64,000 nt of DNA from Aquatica leii. Taxonomy: Eukaryota; Arthropoda; Insecta; Coleoptera; Lampyridae. A program made the translations under genes and the position numbers. The notes under the pieces were generated by a model. It was not told the origin of the DNA, did no database searches, and was given only the letters and a program-made list of their open reading frames with translations. Shown here one piece after another: positions 53,414-63,639 of the stretch; the first letter of the stretch is position 1, and each line of letters begins with the position of its first letter. The stretch is taken from NCBI GenBank assembly GCA_035610365.1, contig CM069432.1:3224001-3288000 (forward strand), read 5' to 3'.

Positions 53414-54340
53414 TTACACTCCCGGCAACACACACAACTTATTAACATTTCTCTTCAGAAGGTGTCCATTCGCCAGGCGGACCGTCGCTGAGCGGATTAT
53501 GTTTTTCGGATGGACATGGACGTCTACAACTCTTCCTAATAGCCACTGGAGTGGTGGTAGGTTATCTTCCTTTATGATAACTAAGGAATTTAACTTAAGT
53601 AATGCTGGCATGTGTTGATACCATTTGGTTCTACGTTGCATCTCAGGTACTACCTCACGACACCATCGCTTCCAAAAATGCTGGACCAAACTTTGAATAC
53701 GTTGGTATGTTGTTAACTTAGCTTCATTCGCGTTTACCAAGTAATTTTCGGGCAAAGAGGTTTTCCAATCAAGAAATGACCTGGGGTCAGTGGATTTTAA
53801 TTGATTCGAAACACCCTTGAAATTGGCAGCGTTGTCAGAGGTTATAGAGGCAGGAACACCTCTGCGACCTATAAAATGTTTGAACATTGTAAGGAAACCT
53901 GCCGTGGATAAATCTGTGACCAGCTCCAAGTGGACGGCTTTTGTTACTAAACACACAAACAGACATATGCAAGCCTTGATTAGTTTTGCTCCGCGGAGCT
54001 TACGGTCCTTAATTAGAATGGGTCCGGCATAATCTGTCCCTACATTTGAAAATACAGAAGTGTTGGCTTCGAGACGTTTGGCTGGCAAATCGCCCATTAG
54101 AGGGCTGTAAGCTTTAGGATTGGCACGAAAGCACTTTATGCAGTTATGAATTGTTTGCCTAGCTTGACTTCAAACTGATATGGGCCAATAGTATTCGCGA
54201 AGGCTGGCTACTAGCTGTTGCGGACCACAATGCAGCATAGATTTGTGAAAATAATCAAAAATTAGTTTAGTAAGCAAATGATGCTTGGGTAATAATACAG
54301 GAAATTTTTTGTCAAATGCAAAGTTAGAATTTCGTATTCT
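53414..54340 (-). pseudogene. BEL integrase with deleted catalytic centre
   Basis: The minus strand reads PKHHLLTKLIFDYFHKSMLHCGPQQLVASLREYYWPIS (zinc-binding H...H), CIKCFRANPKAYSPLMGDLP, NVGTDYAGPILIKDRK (first Asp), VTKAVHLELVTDLSTAGFLTMF and SITSDNAANFKG (second Asp). It then passes at residue 102 of the last frame (near 53790) directly to SFLDWKTSLPENYLVNANEAKLTTYQRIQ, the post-catalytic part. The third catalytic residue (Glu) and about 100 residues are missing. The end GLLGRVVDVHVHPKNIIRSATVRLANGHLL is typical of the C-terminal BEL domain. Confidence 0.85.
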
Positions 54341-54343
54341 TCC

Positions 54344-55040
54344 TCACACTCTTAATATACCATTTTTGTCTAAAAAAGGGTTGAGTGGCAAAATATTTGT
54401 GTTAGATTTTATTAGTTGTATAGATTTTAGACATCGAATTTTGTGATAAAAGGTTTCATTCTGACACAGCCTTATTAGTAAGTTCATGGCTTGCTGTAAT
54501 TTTGAAGTTTGAAGATTTGTATTAATATTCGTATTTTCCTTAAGCTCGAGCCCTAGAATTTGATTAGCGGATTTATGGATTTGTTCCGGCCAGTCATTTG
54601 GTGGTGAAACAAGGTAAGAGTTATTTATGAGGTCAGTAACTGAACAACCTCTTGATACCAAATCTGCGGGATTTTGTTTAGACGGTACGTAAAACCAATC
54701 GTCAGGATCGGATAGTTCTTGTATGGTCGCAAATAGCTACAAACGTCTTGTATTTGTTTGAACCAGATCTGATCCAGTTAATCACAATAGTCGAATCAGA
54801 CCACAAATAGGTTTTATTAAAGCAAATAAAAAATGAATTTTAAACCCTTTGAACTAACTCCGCGAGAAGTAGTGCAGCGCATAATTCCAGACGCGGTATG
54901 GTGGCCCCTTGAAGCGGAGCGACCCGAGACTTAGACGCTAGTAACTGGCAAGATATATTCCCGTGCGAATCTCGAGACTTAATATAAACGCAAGCCCCAT
55001 AAGCGTTGGAGCTGCTGTCACTAAATCCATGGATGTCAAT
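54344..55040 (-). pseudogene. BEL RNase H and connector
   Basis: After a stop at 55041 the minus strand reads IDIHGFSDSSSNAYGACVYI (RNase H first Asp), LLASKSRVAPLQGATIPRLELCAALLLAEL and LWSDSTIVINWIRS (catalytic Asp), FVATIQEL, then ADLVSRGCSVTDL, followed by the zinc-finger connector (54661-54344). These motifs in this order are diagnostic of BEL/Pao. Stops occur near 54840 and 54344. Confidence 0.8.
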
Positions 55041-55994
55041 TTAGACGGCGTCAGGAATTATAACACACCTTGGTATTTGTAAAGTATTTAATAAATGCAA
55101 TTGCGACTTAAATAAATCCCACTCGGAGCTTAAATACTGGGGTATACTTTCGTCCCACGTGATTTTAAGTTGCCACAGTTTTTGAATTAGCAGTTTGCCA
55201 TTAATAATGATAGTCGAAAGTAGGCCTAGAGGATCGAATAGTTGGGCTATAATAGATAAAATATTTCTTTTCGAGTTGCCAAATACTGTCCCATTCTTTA
55301 CTTGCATATTGTATTGGATAACGTCTGACTTGGAGTTCCAACAAACACCTAGAGCTTTGCTACTTTCGCGTTCGCACAAAGGAACAGTAAGAAGTGATGC
55401 TTCTGAGACGCTGTTATTTAAGAGAACATCAGCGTCACGAATTTTTAAAACCTCCGGAGTTGTATCACCGCCAAGATCATCCATGTAGAAATCGGATTGA
55501 AGAACCCTGCATGTTGTTGGGTAGCAATCTACGTTAATAGCGGCCAAGTGCTGCAAGCATTTAGTAGCTAGATAATTAGCATTGGCAGTTCCAAACGTTA
55601 CCCTGTTTAATTGGTAGATTTCTATAGGTTTGTCAGGATTTTCACGCCAAAGAATCTGTTGAAATTTCCTCTCAGAAGGATGCACAAGAATTTGGCGATA
55701 AATTTTTTCGATGTCGCCAGTCAGAGCTATCTGATGCTTCCTAAACCTCAAAAGGATGGCAAAAAGGTGGTCCTGTATTACTGGACCTACGATTTGTGTA
55801 TCGTTAATAAATATATTTGAGCTTGATTTCGCGCTCCCGTCAAACACAACACGCAACTTTGTGGTAAGTGAGCTTAATTTAAAAACAGCGTGATGGGGGA
55901 GAAAGAATGGTGATATATCAGATATTGAAATTTTCGAATCTAGGGCATCAACAGTAGATAGTTGGTCTTCGAAATGTGGCTCAAACTTGGTCAT
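55041..55994 (-). pseudogene. BEL reverse transcriptase
   Basis: 317-residue frame: SPFFLPHHAVFKLSSLTTKLRVVFDGSAKSSS, LLRFRKHQIALTGDIEKIYRQI (catalytic Asp), NPDKPIEIYQLNRVTFGTANANYLA, LQSDFYMDDLGGD (catalytic YMDD), then the thumb region SIIAQLFDPLGLLSTIIINGKLLIQKLW. The conserved BEL/Pao FDPLGL block is intact. The upstream join to gag-protease is broken by stops near 56031. Confidence 0.9.
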
Positions 55995-56030
55995 GTGACC
56001 TAATTCAATGTACTCTTGTATGCATTTAGA

Positions 56031-57443
56031 CTATTCGACCCGTAATGCATGATTTTTTAATAATTTCTTTTCTAAGTGCAGAAATCGATTCAGAGCCCGT
56101 TCTTTGGATTCACCCAATTGCGATAACCTGGCATTGAAAGGTACAAAAACGATAAAACGACCCAAATAATCTTGGTGAGTGGTTTCAGCAAAATGCCTTT
56201 CACAAAAAGCTTCTTCTTTGGAAAATTTAGAAAGCGGGTTTTGCGGTTCAACATTTTCAAGGTGCCAAAATTTTTGTAATAAGTTATCCAAGTTACCATT
56301 TGGACAAGAAGGGTCCCTTAGAGTTAAATTGAAGCGTAATGTACCCGAAGAGCCTTGATTCGAATAATAACAACCAAATACTACCCAACCAAATAAGGTT
56401 TTTTGGAGAGTCGGCCTATTTTTGCCTAGTGAAATTTGACCTACGCACATTAAATTATAATAATTGCCGGCTCTAATTAGTAAGTCAATAGGAAGTGATT
56501 TGTTAAAGTTTTCATCCGACAGTCGGATATTTTCTGGGATGTTCAAAAATGATTTATCGAAAGAACGAAGCGGCAAATTTTCTGCAATGCTTGAAATAGT
56601 AAGACATTGCAGCGACGTTTTGAAATCGTTATGTAAGGAAGCTATTTTCAAATTAACCGCAGAGGTCGATTGAGAAGAGCAAGAATTGATGCCTAATATT
56701 TGAATGTTTGTTTTATTGCGCTTTAAGTTCAATTTTTTTGCAAACTCCTCGGAAATAAGGTTACAATGACTGCCCGTATCTAAAATAACTCTTGCTATAT
56801 GCCAAGTATTTTCGTTTGACAATATTTTCACACAAGCAGTGGGTAACAATACATCAGCACTTCTGAAGCAGAAAAGTGTTGATTGCGTGTTAGTATTAGC
56901 ATTATTATTAACCGCTCCTTCATTCGAGATAATTGTAGCTGGATTGCCAGCAGTACTAGGACCTGGTTCAGAGATTGAAAATGTACTTGACCGTTCAAAA
57001 TGCAACAAATATTTTGATTTGCAAGGATTTCTACTAGAGTGTTTCAAGCAATTCCTGCATACTTTTAATTCATAAGCTTTATTATAGCGTTGTTGAGTAG
57101 TAAGCGCCAAAAAGTTAGGACAATGGTTTAAATAATGATCTCTTTTACAATTGGGGCAAACAATAGACTTTTCCGCAGTTAAGACAAGCGAGCGTCTGTA
57201 ACTATTTGGAACAATTGGTTTGTTTTTGGTAGATGGGTCAGTTGGCGTAAAATTATTAGAGTTCTTGTTGGTATCAATCTCCTCCATAACCTCGCATTGT
57301 CGCTTCAAAAACTCATTTATCTCATCCAAAGTTGGTATTAATTTTGGTTTATATTCAGTAAACTTGGACTTTGTAAAGGTATCTAGTTTTGACATCAATA
57401 TGTAATAAATAAATGCCGCGCAATCTTCCACGGGTATTGACAA
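56031..57443 (-). pseudogene. BEL gag C-terminus with zinc knuckles and protease
   Basis: 470-residue frame. Residues about 95-155 contain CPNCKRDHYLNHCPNFLAL and CRNCLKHSSRNPC, the divergent BEL zinc-finger set. HIARVILDTGSHCNLISEEFA near residue 215 is the retropepsin active site (DTGS). Later parts (KNRPTLQKTLFGWVVFG, FWHLENVEPQNPLSKFSKEEAFCERHFAETTHQDYLGRFIVFVPF) form the connector to RT. The frame is open over its full length. Confidence 0.88.
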
Positions 57444-57574
57444 ATTTTGTAAAGCCTTAATATGTTTAAGATAATCGTCATAAAGTTTACGTAAATCCCC
57501 TGAATTATTTTTGACAATGGGTTTTAATTCGATTATACCTTTTACATGATTTAATATAATTAATTTAGGGTTGT

Positions 57575-58190
57575 TTAATCTTTCGCATAATAAATCAAAC
57601 GCGATCTTATAATTACTCCCGGATGGTTAATATTTGCAATCGTTTTTTCAGCAGGGCCAATACAACTCCCTTTCAAATACATGAATTTTTCAATATCCGA
57701 TAAATTAGCATTGTCGTGAATTAACGATGTGAATGTTTCAAAGAAAGATTGAAATTCAGTGTAGCTTCCGTTATAACTAGGCAACAAGATTCTAGGAAGC
57801 TTGGCATTTGTACCGTTATTCGAAGTCGTGCTACTAGTATTTAATTGTTGAGCAGGTTGGTTGACTACTTCATCTTTGAAATTTTCTATAATAAGAGTAG
57901 CGCGAGTACTTGCGTCTAAATAAACATTATAAAAATTGACCGGAGTCATTGCTTCGGCAACCTCGGTGGATATTCCATCGAGCTGTACGCATAGTTCATG
58001 ATATTTTTCGGGAAATTCCCTAGCACTATCCAAATGTAATTTGATTTTGGTAAGAGTGGGTTATATTTGAGCAATCGTCTTCGATTGTTTCTATAAATGA
58101 AACAAAAATTTCTAATCTTTCTATAAGTAATTGCTTTCCAGCTTCAAGGTGCTTTATTTCTTTTGACTTTGCCATTACGAAGGTTAATTA
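57575..58190 (-). pseudogene. BEL gag N-terminal part
   Basis: The frame 58033-57575 contains FPEKYHELCVQLDGISTEVA, VNFYNVYLDASTRATLIIEN, AKLPRILLPSYNGSYTEFQSFFETFTSLIHDNANLSDIEKFMYLKGSCIGPAEKTI. LPKIxLPxFxGxxxxWxxFxDxFxxxIHxNxxLSxxxKFxYLKxxLxGxA is the hallmark of BEL/Pao gag. The first residues are in another frame upstream (near 58175, a MAKSKEIKHLEAGKQLLIERLE-type start). Confidence 0.85.
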
Positions 58191-58564
58191 TATTTACTAA
58201 CAATGTGTACACAAATAAATATTCTTTAGAGATTAAGAATTTATATTGTTGATGTTGGTAGCACTCTTGGTAGTCCTGGAGCTCTCTCTTGTTCCAAGTT
58301 AGGATTGCAACATAAAGATGGCGATGACGCACATCCTGTTTTGTATGACGTTGTATGGGAAGTTATATACAACCACGTGTAAAAATTGGAGCACTCGCGG
58401 GTTAATTAGTAAAATAACGATGCTACGAGTAAAGGTGGTTGCGTCCCATGTAGATTGACAAAGTATGCCACGCCGCGAATTTCACCACGTGAACAAATTC
58501 TTCTTTGTTTAAATGTTCGTTAATTTTTCCAGGTTTTCCACGGAAAATCCGACGCGAAGGATCA

Positions 58565-58746
58565 TGTTTTTGTTTATTATCTTATTTAAATTACACTAGG
58601 TGCACAAGCACTATCATTTACCCTGCTTAATTAAGTGCGCACGTCAGAATCAGAAGTGGTTGCTATTTCGCAACCCCTCCTTAACATTTTTTGTTAGGCG
58701 GGGTAAAGATAAGCGGCAAATTCAAAAATATTTGAAGGTCTTAACA
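58565..58746 (-). repeat. BEL 5' LTR
   Basis: 182 bp, close match to the 3' LTR over its shared part, with a short TTAAT indel in GCTTAATTAAGTGCGC versus GCTTAAGCGCGC. Bounded by TGTTAAG and the CA end. Confidence 0.9.
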
Positions 58747-58751
58747 CTCTT

Positions 58752-59259
58752 CATCATCATTGAACGTATCATTCAAAGCCCCAGGTTGTGGCTCAGAGTC
58801 TTTTAAATCAATTTCCGGCTCTAGAGTATAAGTGTTTGGGGGCTCTGGGATTGGCAAAGTATCGTTATGAGGAACATGTCTTAGAGCTGACGGAATATTG
58901 GAATACTGAATTGTATACTTACTTTTGCTCGAAAACCCTACGGTGGAAGTCATACAAAAGTAACAATCTGTAAAATGACAGCGAGGTTCACGCCAAACCA
59001 TGGGCACAGCAAATGGCATTGATTTACGGGTACCTTTGAGCCATTTGGTCAAACTACTGTAACAAGTCGTACAGCAAACTGATGGAGCCCAAGTGTTGTC
59101 CTGGTCACCAACTTGACAATCAAAGTAAAATTTATAAGCTGTTTTAACAAGCGGAGAAAGGGGTTTTCGTTGCGCTTTTAAAGTTAATTCCCCGCAGACA
59201 TAGCACAAGCTATCAGGATGATTTTGACACTCGCGTGGCGTAATTAAACAGTAATTCAA
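58752..59259 (-). pseudogene. CYVCGE/GERFH family protein, N-terminal part
   Basis: About 169 residues on the minus strand: NYCLITPRECQNHPDSLCYVCGELTLKAQR, YKFYFDCQVGDQDNTWAPSVCCTTCYSSLTKWLKG, MPFAVPMVWREPRCHFTDCYFCMTS and SNIPSALRHVPHNDTLPIPEPP, ending acidic (NDTFNDDEE). CxxC and CCxxC pairs in the first 100 residues suggest two zinc-binding modules, and the block is very widespread in insect and some aquatic-invertebrate genomes as multicopy sequence of unassigned role. The first codon of the open frame is TTG. An ATG 10 nt upstream (59269) is out of frame, so the real start is unclear. The last residue C of the open frame comes from the BEL LTR. Confidence 0.75.
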
Positions 59260-59722
59260 CGCCCGACATTAACAACAAATCACACTTAGTCACTTGAAAA
59301 AATCCGGAGTAAAAGTAGTTTTACTGTTTTACACAAATGAACAAAAATGAACACAAAATCCAGCACGTTTAAAACGTCGACAAGTTAACTCTGCAACAGC
59401 TATAGATGTACTGATCGAAGCAGTTAAGCAAACAATGTAATATACTATAATGAGAAGAGTAATGCAAGTTCAAGCCTGTCGAAAATTCCTGCTCAAACCT
59501 GCATGTGGTATTGAGATCGCCAGCGTCGTGCAGTGAATCTTCCTAACTGTTTATTGATATTTTTTTACTGTTCTTATATATTTGTATTTGATTGTTGTTT
59601 CTATATACATTTTATAGCAAAACTTTTGCCATATACTTTGGTATAAATGTTATTACCTGCTTTGGGATGTTTAACGGCTATAAGTTAAAATTCTTAAAAA
59701 AATAAAAACTAATAAAATAAAA

Positions 59723-59801
59723 ATGGGGTCCCCCCAAAATAGGTGGGTGATGGGTAAAAACGTAGCTCATTTTTGGATTCAGGTCATTTTACATAAGAAT
59801 C
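59723..59801. repeat. Right terminal inverted repeat of the putative DNA transposon
   Basis: Read on the minus strand from 59801: GATTCTTATGTAAAATGACC, then CTGAATCCAAAAATG, a CGTTTTTACC-CATCACCCACC box and GGGGGGACCCCA. It pairs with 44291-44373. Confidence 0.7.
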
Positions 59802-59947
59802 GTCAAGAATGGTATCAGGGCCGATTTTCATGCAGACCAGTGAATAATACGCTTTAAGAAAAATACAATTTTACAACATTTTGTTACAACATCTTATCTA
59901 TATCATCTTGGATATTATATTATCGCCTTGAAAACAAACTACATATA

Positions 59948-60399
59948 CAGTGTGTCCGAAAAGTATGGAATATATTATACAGGTCGATAAATATGCACTT
60001 TACACGAAGATATTTAAAGTTTAATATTTGCTATTGTGACAGTGCATTCAATTGTTTCAATACTACATATTACGTACCTGATTAATACTGCTCAGTAAAA
60101 TAAATTTGTTAGACATGTCCTTGTTTTTCTTGAAAATTTTTTGATGTAAAGGTATTCAAGTTTCATATGGTTGAAAAGAGAAAAAAAGACTCTATCAAAT
60201 CACTATAATAAAGACGTGCCTTACCATTTAAAAAAATGTAAGTGTTATTCGTTGCGATTTTGTTTACAGCAAAAATTTAAATTGATATCTACCAGGTGGT
60301 AGATAACTAAGTGATAAACAACTTTTATTTACAACTTTTTCGTGTAAAGTGCATATTTATCGACCTGTATAATATATTCCATACTTTTCGGACACACTG
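59948..60399. mobile_element. Tc1/mariner-type MITE with perfect 61-bp inverted repeats
   Basis: 59948-60008 and 60339-60399 are perfect inverted copies starting CAGTGTGTCCGAAAAGTATG. TA duplicates on both sides (59946-59947 and 60400-60401). A CAGTGTGTCC start with TA target is characteristic of the IS630-Tc1-mariner superfamily. The 330-bp interior is AT-rich and non-coding, so the copy depends on a transposase elsewhere. Perfect repeats suggest recent activity. Confidence 0.88.
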
Positions 60400-60401
60400 T
60401 A

Positions 60402-60940
60402 TATAAATGTATATTTTAACAGTAATTCAATTATATGTAGTAATTATTTATTTAAAATAAAGTGATTTGTCTGGATTTAAAAAAAGTTTTAAAAATGACC
60501 AGAATTGCAATTGTTTTTTATATGTGAACATAAAAGAATAATGTTTTTCTTACATACACTTTGTGACTTCAGATGCAAATTTATTGATTTATTTTATGGA
60601 TGGCAATGTGGTGAATGTGTTTAAATGAAATTTTTGCTGTATTTCTAATTTTATTGATTTCAATGTGAATATGTTATTTTAGATATATAGTTAAATAACA
60701 TTAACTTTTATAACTATTTATTTAATTAATAACATAATATTCGAGTAACATAGTTTCCGGTTAAATGTTAACTAACTTTATGATTATTTCTAACATCTAT
60801 TTATATTACTGAAACTAACATTCTAACAACTTTCTAATTATTTTATTTTTTCTTAGTAATAACTTAATGAACTAGACCTGTAGACAACAATTAGATAAAT
60901 AACAATTATATAATAAATACAGGGTGTACACATAACTATT
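60402..60940. other. AT-rich non-coding stretch
   Basis: Nothing coding seen. TAAATACAGGGTGTACACATAAC near 60915-60938 may mark the 3' end of the LINE tail found just to the right on the minus strand. Confidence 0.5.
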
Positions 60941-61450
60941 CCCCCTTTAAGCATGTATAAGTTTAACTTTATTCATTGCCATTTGGCTTACAAATTTGGT
61001 CGTGTTGTCTATACATATATATTACATTTTCTTATCCCTTCTCCCCCCTTAACTTTTTCCTCCTGCTCCATACTTCCTCCATCCATTCCGCTCCTTTTCC
61101 ATTTTCATCTAAGATATCCACTGTTTTCATCACCTCTTCTCTTAGTTCCTTGCATCTCTTTCTCATGTGGTTCAGATCTTCCGTTTCTTCTCCACATAGC
61201 CTGCACAACTTTTATGGTTCTTCCTTCCAATATTTGTTCCCTAACTCCTCGTTGCCACATCTGAACCTTGCCACCATTTTTTTCCTTTTGTTGCTTTTAA
61301 TCGCACTGTCTTTTAAATATTCCGGCACCCCTTCACCCTTGATATCTTTATAATTCAAGTAATTTTTTCTTATTAACTGTCCCTTTAATAAAATGTCACA
61401 ACTTGATTTTATTAAGTTTGTCCCTTTTATTTTCTTTTGGATTATTTGAA
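60941..61450 (-). pseudogene. LINE C-terminal tail inserted in the env region
   Basis: The minus strand reads IKSSCDILLKGQLIRKNYLN, KGEGVPEYLKDSAIKSNKRKKMVARFRCGNEELGNKYWKE, a stop, then KLCRLCGEETEDLNHMRKRCKEL. ARFRCGNExxGNKYWxxEExKxCRLCGxExExxxH is the C-terminal zinc-binding end of a LINE family common in insects (R1/LOA-like). It is joined in frame to the env-like part upstream. Its 5' edge is around 61440-61470. No flanking duplication was found. Confidence 0.6.
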
Positions 61451-61459
61451 GAGAACACT

Positions 61460-62502
61460 TTTCAATAATTTCTTCAGCTTGAGAGAAGCTACTTATTCCT
61501 CCTTGATTTGTAACTGCAAACACTTGGTGATCTTCTTGTACTCTTGCTATCGTACAAGATGTGATATTCTTTAGGTTGCATTTACTTTGGACTTCTTTAT
61601 AACAAATGGTGTCATGTATTTTTGTTATACATTGTTTCATCCATCTTGTTGTATTTCCTTGGAGATACCATGATTTAGGTAAGATGACTACTTGAGAATT
61701 GTAATTGGGAAGGGGATAAGCTCGATAAATTTTGTAGAAATCGGGATGTGGGATGGGTATTTTCAAGATCATTGCCATAATATTGTCTTTTGTAATAATC
61801 AAAGTTATTTTGGAAACATCTAAAATTTCAAAAATGTGTCTATCAGCTAAATTAATAAGATTATTAACATCGTACAATTCTAATAAATGATTGTAGATTT
61901 GTTTTAATTATAATTTCTAAATTAGGCACTTCTAATTTAGCTAAGTTAATTGTTCTTTCAATTATTCTAATTTGGGACAATAGGGTAAGAAAATTTTTTT
62001 TTTCTGATTCAAAGGTGTGATTGATCTAAATTTGTTGTGTGAAATTATTTAAATAATTAATAGTATTGTTTTGCCATTCCTCAAGAGTTACTAATTGTTT
62101 AGTAAATTTCTTTGTTAATTGTTTTGCAAATGAAGTAAAAGAAGAAAGTTTGTTGGTCATTTGTTTTTGATTATCAAATAAAATGTGTAGGTTTTTGTTT
62201 ATATTTTGTAGATCATCATCATCTAGATTCCCGGTAATGAATTTAATGGCTCCTCCTAAAAAATTAAACAAAGCTCGTTTTTGATGAATACGGGTAACTT
62301 TATTAAATTCGTTTTCTAATTTTTGATTTGTTTGATTTAATTTATCAAAGTTTTGTATTTCTAAATCAGTACTTACTTTAGTTTGAAGAATTGAGCTAGT
62401 TATTACTATTTTATTTATTATTGTATCCAACTGGGTTAAATTTAAAAAAAAATAAAATTTGTGGTCGTGGCTAAAAATTTTAGAATCTCCCATTTCTTCC
62501 AA
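61460..62502 (-). pseudogene. Errantivirus-like env remnant
   Basis: Two frames in sequence. 62502-62026 (158 residues) contains a basic cleavage motif ending QKR near residue 74, followed by a Gly/Phe-rich fusion-peptide-like segment (ALFNFLGGAIKFITGNLD), then a coiled coil with Q/K/L. 61877 onward has DRHIFEILDVSKITLIITKD and a cysteine-containing domain to about CSLQI. The first part of env is missing or out of frame upstream (62500-62600). A stop at 62026 separates the frames, so no full env is made. Description only. Confidence 0.75.
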
Positions 62503-62600
62503 GAAGTACCCATTATTGTGTGTGTTGAACTTGAAGGAGAAGGGTTGGAGATATTCTGCAAGGAAATTAAATTTCTTATTCGTTTTGATCTTCTAAGATT

Positions 62601-63620
62601 TCAGTCTGTCATTGAATGTATACTTTGATTATAAATGAGAACTGCTGTAGTGATTTGATTAGGTGGAGTTTCTTTGGGTTCTTTAATTTTTAAAATTCTA
62701 AGTTTTTCAACTAAGGTTGAATGAAATCGTTCAATTGGTGAATTCGAATTTGGGTTATTTGTTGTTATGAAGTGTAACTCAATGTTATGTAAATCGCAAA
62801 ATTCTGAAAATACTTTATTATTAAATTCGGTCCCATTGTCGCAGACAATTTTTCTTGGGTAATTACGATGTGAAAAATAATGGCGAAGTTTATTTAGAAT
62901 GTTAATACTGGTTGTTTGAGGAATATGATAAGCTTGGGCATATTTGGAAAATGAATCAATTATAGTTAAAAATTTGTGATTGTCATATAAGAAGGTATCG
63001 ATGAATAAGGGCTCTAAAGGTTTTTGAGCTAAGAGTGGGCCTTGAAATTTTATGTTATAGGGTTTTTTTTCATATTTGGATTGTAAACAAAGGTCGCATT
63101 GGTTTATGTGATTACTTATCGTAAGTTTTAAATTTGGCCAGAAATATTTAAGTTTTAACTGATTGTATGTTTCATTTATTCCAGTATGGGTATTATTATT
63201 ATAGTTTTTTACTATTTCTAATTGCTCTTCTTTTTTAACGATGTCTATTTTTAATTGATTAGAGAAGATTAACTTAAGGGAATTGTTAAAATTATTTTGT
63301 GCTATTTCTCTTATAATATTTTTAATTAAGTCTTCTTTACTAAAAATACAGTATGTTAAGTTTGGTTTAACTATTTCATTTACTAGAGATAAAAGATCAT
63401 TTCGCATTTCTTCTTTCCTGATAAAAACTAAGTATTGTGATTTCTGAAAAGGTTTCTTTAAATTTATATCATATTTATTTCTTAAATTTATAATTATTTG
63501 ATTTTGAAAATGGTTTGTAGGTGATTCTGAAATTGGAATTATTTTACCGTCATCCCTTATCGCTAACTGAATGTGCGATTCCTTCTTCTTGTTCATTTGG
63601 TAGAACATCGTTGAAGTCAC
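62601..63620 (-). pseudogene. Errantivirus-like pol, integrase region
   Basis: 339-residue frame. The connector (residues 1-145) leads to the zinc-binding NNNTHTGINETYNQLKLKYF and CDLCLQSKYEKKPY (HHCC), then the core with PLFIDTFLYDNHKFLTIID (Asp), RKIVCDNGTEFNNKVFSEFC (Asp) and NSNSPIERFHSTLVEKLRIL (Glu). All three acids are present. The frame ends HSMTD at 62601, then env follows about 100 nt later. Confidence 0.85.
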
Positions 63621-63639
63621 TAATTTTACCTAAACCGTC

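Larger units (their letters stand above)
52959..58746 (-). mobile_element. BEL/Pao LTR retrotransposon, complete with both LTRs
   Basis: LTRs at 58746-58565 (5') and 53197-52959 (3'), both beginning TGTTAAG on the minus strand and ending ACA. A 5-bp duplication CTCTT (+) lies at 52954-52958 and 58747-58751, the size typical of BEL/Pao. Between them are gag and protease (58033-56031), RT (55994-55041), RNase H and zinc-finger integrase (55040-53414). The copy is broken by frameshifts and by an integrase deletion. It interrupts the CYVCGE/GERFH reading frame. Confidence 0.92.
44282..59810 (-). mobile_element. Putative DNA transposon with ~85-bp inverted ends encoding the CYVCGE/GERFH family
   Basis: The ends at 44291-44373 and 59723-59801 are inverted copies of each other, about three quarters identical over 80-85 bp. 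Each starts GATTCTTATGTAAAATGA and shares the CATCACCCACC box about 55 bp further in. Between them the minus strand encodes one protein in three pieces (59259-58752, 52953-52587, 45285-44541), interrupted by a BEL/Pao and a gypsy element. Without these the unit is about 2.4 kb with roughly 540 codons. The outermost bases may extend 9 bp further (ATTC on both sides). I found no target duplication. That this family is transposon-borne is my inference from the inverted ends. Confidence 0.65.

Noticed and set aside
60953-61353. Two + strand frames (103 and 125 codons) rich in P, S, F and L
   Set aside because: Antisense to the LINE tail with the GNKYW and CRLCG motifs on the minus strand.
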